NCBI GenBank assembly: GCA_902793195.1
Contig: CADBCS010000024.1
Coordinates: forward strand, 1-41,689
DNA from: an uncultured Coriobacteriaceae bacterium
GTDB taxonomy: Bacteria > Actinomycetota > Coriobacteriia > Coriobacteriales > Atopobiaceae
Length of the DNA stretch: 41,689 nt
Direction of reading: 5' to 3'
Shown: positions 24,263 through 31,464 of the stretch, in pieces
How positions within the stretch are numbered: the stretch's first letter is position 1
Layout: every line of letters begins with the position of its first letter
The notes under the pieces: generated by a model
Database searches by the model: none
What the model was told of the DNA's origin: nothing
What the model saw: only the letters and a program-made list of their open reading frames with translations
Translations under genes and position numbers: made by a program

Positions 24263-25939
24263 ATGGCACACCACGGGGGCAGATTGACGAAGAACGCCAA
24301 GCGCACGCTGCTTGTGGTGGAGGACAACGCCATCAACCGAGAGATACTGCGCGCCATCCTCGAGAGCGAGGGCTTCAACGTGCTCGAGGCCGAGAACGGA
24401 CTCGAGGGTCTCAAGCTTCTGGAAGAGCACTACGAGGACACCTCGCTCGTCCTGCTCGACGTGTACATGCCGATATGCGACGGCTTTGAGTTCCTCAAGC
24501 AAAAGCGGGCGGACAAGCGCTTTGACTCTGTTCCCGTGATCGTCGCCACGGCAAGCGAGTCGCGCCACGACGAGATCACCTGCCTCAAGTTGGGCGCGAA
24601 CGACTTCATCCTCAAGCCCTACAACGTCGACATCATGATGAACCGCATCAACAACACGGTACATCTGCGCGAGTCGGCCTCCATCGTCAACCAGCTCACA
24701 TGGGACAAGCTCACCGGGCTCTACAGCTGCGAATTCTTCTATCGGCGTGTGGACAACGTCTTTACGACCATAAACGACGATACCATGTTCGACATCGTGT
24801 GCAGCGACATCGTCAACTTCAAGTCGCTCAACGAACGCTATGGCCGCAAGAACTGCGACCGCCTGCTCAAAGACCTTGCCCGACGCCTCTGCGACGTGCT
24901 TCCGGGCTACATAGCGGGCGGTCGCATCAGCGGTGACACGTTCGCGTTTCTCATTGAGCACCAAAGGAACCGCGCGTGGGTGCGGCAGCTCGACAACGTC
25001 TCCAAGGGCCTGATGGGAACCAGCCTCAACGTGAAGTTCGGCGTCGTGGAATGCATCGACCGAAGTCTCTCGGTGTCGCTCTCCTGCGACCGGGCGATCA
25101 TTGCCGTGGATGGCATAAAGCGCACCTTTGGGGTCGACGTCGCATGGTACGACGACAAGATCCGCCAGCAGCAACTCGCGGAGCAGATCATCATGGAGAG
25201 CATGGAGCTGGCGCTCGAGAAGCATCAGTTTGCCGTGTACTTCCAACCCAAGCACAGCCTGCGCCTCAACAGGACGTGTGGCGCGGAGGCATTGGTGCGA
25301 TGGATCCATCCCGACCTGGGATATGTGCACCCCAACGAGTTTATACCGGTCTTCGAGCGCAGCGGCTTCGTCGTCAGGCTGGACCTGTACGTGTGCGAGG
25401 AGGTGTGCCACGAGATCAGGCGGTGCCAGGAGCTGGGGCTGCCGAGCGTGTCCATCTCGTTCAACGCATCGCAGCTCGACTTCGACACGCCCGACTTCGC
25501 GGACCAGGTCGCCGCCCTCGCAGACAAGTATGGCGTCGATCGGTCGCTCCTGCACGTGGAGCTTACCGAGACCGCATACTCCGACAACCCCAAGCGTCTG
25601 ATCGAGGCACTCAAGGAGCTACGGGAGCACGGCTTCAAGGTGGACCTGGATGACTTTGGGTCTGGATATTCGTCGCTCGCATCGCTCAACATGCTTCCCC
25701 TCGACGTGATGAAGATCGACATGAGCATCATTCGCCAGGCATCACAGCTCAACGACTACCGCATCGTTCACTCCGCCATTCAGATGGCACAGTTCCTCGA
25801 CCTGGAGACGGTCGCGGAAGGTGCCGAGACGCTCGGCGAAGTCGAGGAGCTCAAGGCGCTCGGCTGCGACGCGATTCAGGGATACTATTATTCAAAGCCC
25901 CTCACACGGGACGAATTCGAGAAGTATTTGGCAACCTAG
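24263..25939 (+). CDS. Response regulator REC-GGDEF(degenerate)-EAL, probable c-di-GMP phosphodiesterase
   Basis: A 558-residue cytoplasmic protein. Residues about 14-135 form a receiver: acidic pocket Glu20-Asp21, phospho-acceptor Asp66 in LLDVYMP, Thr97 and Lys118 (ILKPY). Residues about 145-300 form a GGDEF fold, but the active-site motif reads SGDTF (223-227), so cyclase activity is not expected. Residues about 305-555 form an EAL domain with EAL at 342-344, Asn401, Glu433 (ELTET), Asp463-Asp464 in DDFGSGYSSL, Lys484, Glu519 (VAEGAE) and Gln539, the set needed for c-di-GMP hydrolysis to pGpG. ATG at 24263 follows GGGGAG; the upstream GTG frame is rejected. The Hpt gene starts 8 bases after the stop and the permease-kinase follows, so phosphorylation through that relay is the likely control. 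Confidence 0.92.
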   Translation: MAHHGGRLTKNAKRTLLVVEDNAINREILRAILESEGFNVLEAENGLEGLKLLEEHYEDTSLVLLDVYMPICDGFEFLKQKRADKRFDSVPVIVATASESRHDEITCLKLGANDFILKPYNVDIMMNRINNTVHLRESASIVNQLTWDKLTGLYSCEFFYRRVDNVFTTINDDTMFDIVCSDIVNFKSLNERYGRKNCDRLLKDLARRLCDVLPGYIAGGRISGDTFAFLIEHQRNRAWVRQLDNVSKGLMGTSLNVKFGVVECIDRSLSVSLSCDRAIIAVDGIKRTFGVDVAWYDDKIRQQQLAEQIIMESMELALEKHQFAVYFQPKHSLRLNRTCGAEALVRWIHPDLGYVHPNEFIPVFERSGFVVRLDLYVCEEVCHEIRRCQELGLPSVSISFNASQLDFDTPDFADQVAALADKYGVDRSLLHVELTETAYSDNPKRLIEALKELREHGFKVDLDDFGSGYSSLASLNMLPLDVMKIDMSIIRQASQLNDYRIVHSAIQMAQFLDLETVAEGAETLGEVEELKALGCDAIQGYYYSKPLTRDEFEKYLAT

Positions 25940-25947
25940 GAGGACTC

Positions 25948-26319
25948 ATGACATTGCAAGAACTCTATGCACAGATTGACGGGGACTATGCCGAGGCCGT
26001 TGGCCGGCTGCGCGCGGATAGCCTCATTTCCCGTTTCATCTTGCGCTTCCTGGACGACAAGTCGTGCGAGCAGGTGCAGCAGGCGTGGGCCAGCGGCGAC
26101 GAGCGGGCAACGTTCCATGCGTCCCATTCCGCCAAGGGCGTGTGCGCCAACCTCTCCCTCACCAAGCTCGGTGCCATCGCCGGCGAGATCTGCGAGGCTA
26201 CGCGCGAAGGCAACGAAGCGCTGCGCGCGCAGACCGACATCGACGGCCTCGTCGCCGAGCTGGCAGAGCTGTATGCCCGCACGGTAGCGTGCATCAAGGA
26301 GTATCAAGCCTCGCTCTAA
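25948..26319 (+). CDS. Histidine phosphotransfer (Hpt) protein
   Basis: A 123-residue all-helical protein that carries a phosphoryl group between receiver domains. The Hpt motif HSAKGVCANLSL places the phospho-histidine at His60, followed by the conserved Lys63-Gly64; the surrounding helices and the length are standard for stand-alone Hpt proteins. TAGGAGG precedes the ATG at 25948, only 8 bases after the stop of the REC-GGDEF-EAL gene, so the two are co-transcribed. Its neighbours supply a donor (the hybrid kinase receiver) and an acceptor (the receiver of the phosphodiesterase). Use by other receivers elsewhere in the genome is also possible. Confidence 0.9.
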   Translation: MTLQELYAQIDGDYAEAVGRLRADSLISRFILRFLDDKSCEQVQQAWASGDERATFHASHSAKGVCANLSLTKLGAIAGEICEATREGNEALRAQTDIDGLVAELAELYARTVACIKEYQASL

Positions 26320-26407
26320 CCGCCCAAGGTCCATCCCCCACGTTTTTTTGTCCCGGACATACCGCGAGGCAGTTCGTTGCGTTTATGTACTCGAAAGAGG
26401 AATTGTC

Positions 26408-29329
26408 GTGCCGCAGAACAGAAGTCTGAGTAGATACCTTACGCCCGTCAACGTATGGGCCCTATCCTTTGGATGCATATTGGGATGGGGTGCCTTCGTG
26501 ATGCCAGGTTCAACGCTGCTTCCCATCGCAGGTCCCGTGGGAAGCATCATAGCCATGGCTGTGGGCACGGTCATCATGGGCATCATCGCTGTGTCGTTTC
26601 ACTTCATGGCAAAACGGTACCCGGATTCGGGCGGGGCATACACCTACGCCAAAAAGGTGCTTGGCTACGATCACGCATTCTTGTGCGGCTGGTCGCTCGT
26701 GTTGGCCTACATCGCCATCATTTGGGCGAACGCGACCGCAGTCGTGCTCATCGCCCGCTTTCTGTTGGGCCCGGTCTTTCAAGTGGGCTTCCACTACACC
26801 GTGGCTGGCTACGACGTGTACCTTGGCGAAATCGTCATCACGCTTGTCACATTGGGATTCTTTGGACTCATAAGCTCTGGGCGCAAGCGTGTCATGAAGG
26901 CAATCGTAACCACGCTTGCCATCTGCCTTGTGGTGGGTACGGGCGTGTGCCTTGTTTGCGTGGGCGCGACCTTTGGCAACAACCCCGCAAGCTTCTCCCC
27001 TCCATTCGCAACCGACGGCCTCTACGTCCGTCAGGTGTTCAGCATCGTCGCATTGGCTCCCTGGGCGTTCGTGGGATTCGAGTCGGCCTCTCATGCCATG
27101 GGCGAGATTCGCTTCTCCAGGAACAAGCTCCTCCCCATCTTGCTACTTGCCATCGCTGCGGGAGGATTCGTCTACATTGCCACCATCATCATCTCGGTGC
27201 TGGGCACGCCCCAAAACTATGCGAGCTGGCAGGATTATACCAACAGCCTGGGATCGCTTGACGGCCTTCTTGGACTGCCGGTATTCCATGCCATGGACGC
27301 CTCGGCGGGCAGTACAGGTCTGCTGCTCCTCGCCTTCGTGGTGATCTGCGCCATCTCGACCAGCCTTCTGGGACTCTATCGCGCCGTCAGCCGCCTCATG
27401 CACCACATGGCCAAGGACCACATCCTCCCCGAATGGTTTAGCAGGACCAACGACGACGGCGTGCCGCGCAACGCCATCCTCTTCATCATGGGACTCTCGG
27501 TGGTCGCCCCATTCGTGGGCCGGGCGGCAATCGGATGGATCGTGGACGTTACCAGCATCAGCGCCTCGATCGCCTATCTGTACGTGTCGCTTTGCAGCGT
27601 GCGCGTGGCACGCAGCGAGAACAACCGTCCCATGGTGATCATAGGCGCCGTGGGAGCTGTCATCTCGCTCATCTTCTTCGTTTACCCACTCGTGCCAAAC
27701 ATCTGGTCTCTGAGCACAATCGCCACCGAGTCGTACATGATTCTTGCCGCGTGGGCGATTCTGGGACTCGTGTACTTTAGATTCGCATTCCAAAACGACA
27801 AGCGCGACCGATTTGGCAAGTCCACCATCGTGTGGATAGCCATGCTGTTCCTCATCTTCTTTGCCTCGACCATGTGGGTGCGCAAGACGACGCATGACAT
27901 TACCACCTCAGTCGTAACCAACATCGACAGCTACTACGACGAACAGTACCTACAACGAGGAATCGTCCTCACCAGGCAGGAATTAGCCGAGGAACACGCG
28001 TATCTTGAGGGCCAGTCCATGTCGGTTCAGGAATCTGTTATGACCAACAGTCTCATTCAGATGGCCCTCATCTTGCTGAGTCTTGGCATCATGTTTAGCA
28101 TCTATGCGCTCATGCGCAAGCGCGAGCGCATCCACGACCTCCACCGCGCCGCCGCGGAACAGAGCAGTCGGGCAAAGACGACCTTCCTCTCCAACATGTC
28201 ACACGACATCCGCACTCCCATGAACGCCATCATCGGATACACCAACATCGCCCAGCGCGAGGACACCACTCCCGAGCAGATGCGCGACTACCTGCAGAAG
28301 ATCGACGCGTCGAGCCAGCATCTGCTCGCGCTCATCAATGACATCTTGGAGATGAGCCGCATCGAGAGCGGACGCATGGAGCTCGAGCCCACGCCCACGG
28401 ACCTCGTCGAGTCCATGAACGAACTGCGCGACATGTTTGCCACGCAAATGCAAGACAAGAACATCGCCTTCAGCGTAGAGATAACAGACATGCGGCACAG
28501 GTATGTTTCGTGCGACAGGAATCGCATGAACCGCGTCCTGTTCAACCTTCTGAGCAACGCCTACAAGTTCACGCCAGAGGGCGGCTTCGTGCAGGTTACG
28601 CTCGAGGAGATAGACAATATCCCTGGTCAAGCCAGTCGCGAGGACCGGGGTGCCTATGAGCTGCGCGTGCGCGACAGCGGTATCGGCATGACCGAGGAGT
28701 TTGCCGAGCACGTGTTCGACGAATTCGAGCGCGAGCGCAATTCCACGGTAAGCGGTATCCAGGGCACAGGACTGGGCATGGCCATCACCAAGAGCATCGT
28801 GGACCTCATGGGCGGCACGATAGAGGTGGACACGGCACTGGGCAAGGGCACCACGTTCATCATCAAGCTGTCCTTCCCCTTGGCCGACGAGGCGTTCGCA
28901 GCGCAGGAGGCCGTCGCAAGGGAGACCAAGGCCAACGAGGTGGACTTCTCCACAAAGCGCCTGCTCGTCGTCGAGGACAACGAGATCAACCTGGAGATTG
29001 CCATGCTGATCTTGGAGGACTTGGGCTTTGCGGTGGATTCGGCAACCAACGGTCGGGAGGCCGTGGACAAGGTTGGGTCAGCCGAACCCGGCACATACGA
29101 CGCAATCCTCATGGACATCCAGATGCCCGTGCTAAACGGATACGAGGCCACCGCGGAGATCCGGGCCATGGACGACCCCGTGCGGGCACAGACGCCCATC
29201 GTCGCCTGCTCGGCCAATGCGTTCTCGGAAGACGTGCAGGCCTCACTCGACGCCGGCATGAACGATCACGTGGCAAAGCCTCTCGACATAGATGCCGTCG
29301 TGACCGTCCTTACCCGACTCATGTCGTAG
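26408..29329 (+). CDS. APC-type amino-acid permease fused to hybrid histidine kinase (HK-REC)
   Basis: A 973-residue membrane protein. Residues about 10-460 are a complete 12-helix APC/amino-acid permease domain, with the unwound TM1 motif (GWGAFVMPG) and the TM6 motif (APWAFVGFES) that form the substrate site in the family. An extra helix (about 471-491), a short predicted extracytoplasmic segment (about 492-545) and another helix (about 549-570) lead to a histidine kinase: H-box SHDIRTP (His599), N-box FNLLSNAYKF (Asn717), DSGIG (Asp756) and GTGLGM (786-791). A C-terminal receiver follows (VVEDNEIN, Asp903 in LMDIQMP, Lys957). GTG at 26408 follows AAAGAGGA; nothing upstream fits better. It lies 88 bases after the Hpt gene. 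The permease part may sense, transport, or both; a cationic or neutral amino acid or amine is plausible but unproven. Confidence 0.92.
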   Translation: MPQNRSLSRYLTPVNVWALSFGCILGWGAFVMPGSTLLPIAGPVGSIIAMAVGTVIMGIIAVSFHFMAKRYPDSGGAYTYAKKVLGYDHAFLCGWSLVLAYIAIIWANATAVVLIARFLLGPVFQVGFHYTVAGYDVYLGEIVITLVTLGFFGLISSGRKRVMKAIVTTLAICLVVGTGVCLVCVGATFGNNPASFSPPFATDGLYVRQVFSIVALAPWAFVGFESASHAMGEIRFSRNKLLPILLLAIAAGGFVYIATIIISVLGTPQNYASWQDYTNSLGSLDGLLGLPVFHAMDASAGSTGLLLLAFVVICAISTSLLGLYRAVSRLMHHMAKDHILPEWFSRTNDDGVPRNAILFIMGLSVVAPFVGRAAIGWIVDVTSISASIAYLYVSLCSVRVARSENNRPMVIIGAVGAVISLIFFVYPLVPNIWSLSTIATESYMILAAWAILGLVYFRFAFQNDKRDRFGKSTIVWIAMLFLIFFASTMWVRKTTHDITTSVVTNIDSYYDEQYLQRGIVLTRQELAEEHAYLEGQSMSVQESVMTNSLIQMALILLSLGIMFSIYALMRKRERIHDLHRAAAEQSSRAKTTFLSNMSHDIRTPMNAIIGYTNIAQREDTTPEQMRDYLQKIDASSQHLLALINDILEMSRIESGRMELEPTPTDLVESMNELRDMFATQMQDKNIAFSVEITDMRHRYVSCDRNRMNRVLFNLLSNAYKFTPEGGFVQVTLEEIDNIPGQASREDRGAYELRVRDSGIGMTEEFAEHVFDEFERERNSTVSGIQGTGLGMAITKSIVDLMGGTIEVDTALGKGTTFIIKLSFPLADEAFAAQEAVARETKANEVDFSTKRLLVVEDNEINLEIAMLILEDLGFAVDSATNGREAVDKVGSAEPGTYDAILMDIQMPVLNGYEATAEIRAMDDPVRAQTPIVACSANAFSEDVQASLDAGMNDHVAKPLDIDAVVTVLTRLMS

Positions 29330-29349
29330 GGCGGCAATCGCCGCCCTAC
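29326..29349. terminator. Hairpin between convergent kinase and dCMP deaminase genes
   Basis: GTAGGGCGGC pairs perfectly with its complement (10 bp, loop AATC) and overlaps the stop codon of the permease-kinase. Neither side has a clear T-run, so it is a probable but weak bidirectional terminator. Confidence 0.6.
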
Positions 29350-29373
29350 CCATGGCAGTCTGCAGACCACTGG

Positions 29374-29838
29374 CTACATGCTCATCTGACGATACGAGAC
29401 ACCGCAGCGGTCGAACACCGACTTGGAGATCATGTTGCCCTCGGTGTTGGCGTACTTGTCATCCAGGTAGACCACCTCGCGAATTCCGGCTTGGACGAGC
29501 GTCTTGGCGCACTCTTGGCACGGAAACAGCGTGACGTATGCGGTCGCGCCCGAAAACTCGCGCAGCGATCCCCGATAGTTGAGGATGGCGTTCGCCTCGG
29601 CGTGGATCACGTAGTTGTGCTTGTCGGTAATCGATTCGTCGGTTATGTCCCAGGGGAACTCGTCGTCGTCGAGCCCATGGGGCGTTCCGTTGTAGCCAAC
29701 CGAGAGGATGCGATGATCGGGGGCCGAGATGCAGGCGCCAACCTGCGTGTTAGGATCCTTGCTCCGCATGCTTGCCGCCTGCGCCACACGCATGAAGAAC
29801 TCGTCCCACGAAATGACCTCGGAACGCTTGCCTGGCAT
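29374..29838 (-). CDS. dCMP deaminase (ComEB type)
   Basis: Deaminates dCMP to dUMP, the precursor of dTMP. The 154-residue protein has the zinc-dependent deaminase motif HAEANAIL (His79 zinc ligand, Glu81 proton shuttle) and PCQECAKTL (Cys107, Cys110 zinc ligands), with the dCMP-type N-terminal pattern SKDPNTQVGACI and GYNGTPHG. The ATG at 29838 has GAGAGG upstream and lies 11 bases after the stop of the preceding DHH gene, so the two are probably one transcript. A start at 29868 would overlap that gene and add residues foreign to the family. It is convergent with the permease-kinase. Confidence 0.92.
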   Translation of the reverse strand: MPGKRSEVISWDEFFMRVAQAASMRSKDPNTQVGACISAPDHRILSVGYNGTPHGLDDDEFPWDITDESITDKHNYVIHAEANAILNYRGSLREFSGATAYVTLFPCQECAKTLVQAGIREVVYLDDKYANTEGNMISKSVFDRCGVSYRQMSM

Positions 29839-29849
29839 TATCTGGCCTC

Positions 29850-30800
29850 TCAGTCGACGGGCGTGCAATCCTTGTTGAGCGCGGCGATGATGTCTGGCAG
29901 CAGCGCATCGACCCTGTCGTTGTCCAGCTGGCAGGTGCCGGCATTCTTGTGGCCGCCGCCACCGTAGGCCAGGCAGAGCTCGCCGATGTTGGCCTCGCTG
30001 CGCTTGTCAATGATGGACTTGCCAATCATGACGGCCGTGTTCTGCTTGCGGAAGCCCCATGCCACATGGATGGAAATCTGCGTCTGGGGATACAGCGCGT
30101 ACACCATAAAGCGATTGCCCGCATAGATGGTCTCCTGGTCGCGCAGGTCGAGTACCACCACGCGCCCCTCGACGCGTGCGACGTTGGCGACCTGCTCCTT
30201 GAACTTCTCCTGCTGATCGAAGTACAGCTCCACGCGCTCCTGCACGTCGGGATCTTCCAAGACCTCGTCCACCGTATGGTTCAGGCACAGGTCGATGAGC
30301 TTCATCATCAGGTCGTAGTTGGAGATGCGGAACTTGCGGAAACGTCCCAGACCCGTTCGCGCGTCCATGAGGAAGTTCATGAGCACCCAACCTTGGGGGT
30401 CAAGTATCTCCTCCAGGGTGAAGTCGGCTGAGTCACCCTTGTCCACGGCCTCCATGAGTTCGTCGGAGATGTTGGGAAGGCCTTCCTTGCCACCATAGTA
30501 GTCGTACACGACGCGTGCGGCACTCTTGGCGTCGCCATCGATGATGTAGCGCCCCTCGTAGTCCACCTGGGCATTGCGCGTGAGCTCCGACTCGTGGTGG
30601 TCGAAGGCAAGGCCCACGCGCGGGTCGAACGGCAGGTTGGTCGTGATATCGTTCTCGGTTATGTCCACCTTGCCGTCCTGCACGTCTTTGGGATGCACGA
30701 ACTTGATGTCACCGATGAGACCCTTCTCCTTGAGAATCATCGCGCATACCAAACCGTCGAAGTCGCTGCGAGTCACCAGACGATGCTGTGCCTGTTCCAT
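29850..30800 (-). CDS. DHH/DHHA1 family phosphoesterase
   Basis: A 316-residue manganese-dependent phosphoesterase of the RecJ/NrnA/exopolyphosphatase superfamily. The DHH domain shows SDFDGLVCAMIL (Asp13, Asp15), FDHHES (the DHH motif) and DKGDSAD; the C-terminal DHHA1 domain ends with the substrate-binding GGGGHKNAG. Related proteins hydrolyse short oligoribonucleotides, pAp, cyclic dinucleotides or polyphosphate, and sequence alone does not decide; lengths near 310-330 fit both NrnA-like and exopolyphosphatase-like members. The ATG at 30800 follows AAAGGAAG; the longer frame to 30863 is unsupported. It is upstream of and probably co-transcribed with the dCMP deaminase gene. Confidence 0.88.
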   Translation of the reverse strand: MEQAQHRLVTRSDFDGLVCAMILKEKGLIGDIKFVHPKDVQDGKVDITENDITTNLPFDPRVGLAFDHHESELTRNAQVDYEGRYIIDGDAKSAARVVYDYYGGKEGLPNISDELMEAVDKGDSADFTLEEILDPQGWVLMNFLMDARTGLGRFRKFRISNYDLMMKLIDLCLNHTVDEVLEDPDVQERVELYFDQQEKFKEQVANVARVEGRVVVLDLRDQETIYAGNRFMVYALYPQTQISIHVAWGFRKQNTAVMIGKSIIDKRSEANIGELCLAYGGGGHKNAGTCQLDNDRVDALLPDIIAALNKDCTPVD

Positions 30801-30865
30801 AGATATCGCTTCCTTTCGCTTGCGATGCCTTAAAAATCGTTGTTTGGCTCCATTGTGCCACAATC

Positions 30866-30892
30866 CCCAAGCGCTGTGCGCGTGGGAGGGGC
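30866..30892 (-). terminator. Weak hairpin after mntP
   Basis: Around 30866-30892 the sequence can fold as CCC(A)/(T)GGG and GCGC/GCGC around a TGT loop, a few bases beyond the stop of the manganese exporter. Mismatches and the lack of a T-run leave it uncertain. Confidence 0.3.
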
Positions 30893-30898
30893 AGACGG

Positions 30899-31462
30899 CT
30901 ACAGGAACAAATGCTCTATGAGCACTTTTAATCCAATCCCAATGAGTACCAGACCGCCCACAATCTGGGCCGGCCGCTCGTATCGGGCACCAAAGGCGTG
31001 GCCCACGCCCACGCCTGCAAGTGACAACGCGAACGTGATTACGCCAATGGCCGTTACCGAGAAGATCATGTTGACGTTGAGCGCCGCAAACGAGATGCCC
31101 ACGGCAAATGCGTCGATGGACGTTGCGACGGCGAGCATGAGGAACTCGCCCCAGGCGACGTGGTCGGTTGCGCCCGAGTCTTCCTCGTCTCCGCGAATCG
31201 CGTCGTACAGCATCTTTCCACCGATGTAGCCCAAAAGCACGAAGGCGATCCAGTGGTCTATGGGCTCAATGAGCCAGAGAAGCTGCGTGCCCAAGAGCCA
31301 GCCTATCACCGGCATGAACGCCTGGAAACCGCCAAAGAGCAGGGCGAGCACCAACGCCACCTTTGGATTGAGGCGACGCATGCCCAAGCCCTTGCAGACA
31401 GACACCGAGAAGGCATCCATGGAGAGGCCCACGGCAACAAGCAGCAACTCCACCAAGCTCAC
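30899..31462 (-). CDS. mntP: Manganese efflux pump MntP
   Basis: Exports Mn(II) from the cytoplasm. The 187-residue protein has six hydrophobic helices and the family's two repeated motifs, SMDAFSVSVCKGLGM near the N-terminus and SIDAFAVGISFAAL in the middle, whose aspartates are needed for transport in the E. coli protein. GGFQAFMPVIGWLLG and YIGGKMLYDAI are further family landmarks. It uses GTG at 31462, with GAGAGG just upstream, and starts only 2 bases after the stop of the DEAD-box helicase gene. It is therefore translated from the helicase message, and no yybP-ykoY riboswitch can sit in front of it. That pairing is unusual and hints at a joint stress response. Confidence 0.93.
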   Translation of the reverse strand: MSLVELLLVAVGLSMDAFSVSVCKGLGMRRLNPKVALVLALLFGGFQAFMPVIGWLLGTQLLWLIEPIDHWIAFVLLGYIGGKMLYDAIRGDEEDSGATDHVAWGEFLMLAVATSIDAFAVGISFAALNVNMIFSVTAIGVITFALSLAGVGVGHAFGARYERPAQIVGGLVLIGIGLKVLIEHLFL

Positions 31463-31464
31463 GG

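Noticed and set aside
23884..24414. Small frames on both strands in the gap before the REC-GGDEF-EAL gene
   Set aside because: No ribosome binding site, odd composition, and they run across palindromes and into the real gene.
26342..26348. T-run between the Hpt and permease-kinase genes as a terminator
   Set aside because: Seven T's are present but no GC-rich stem precedes them; the genes may be co-transcribed.
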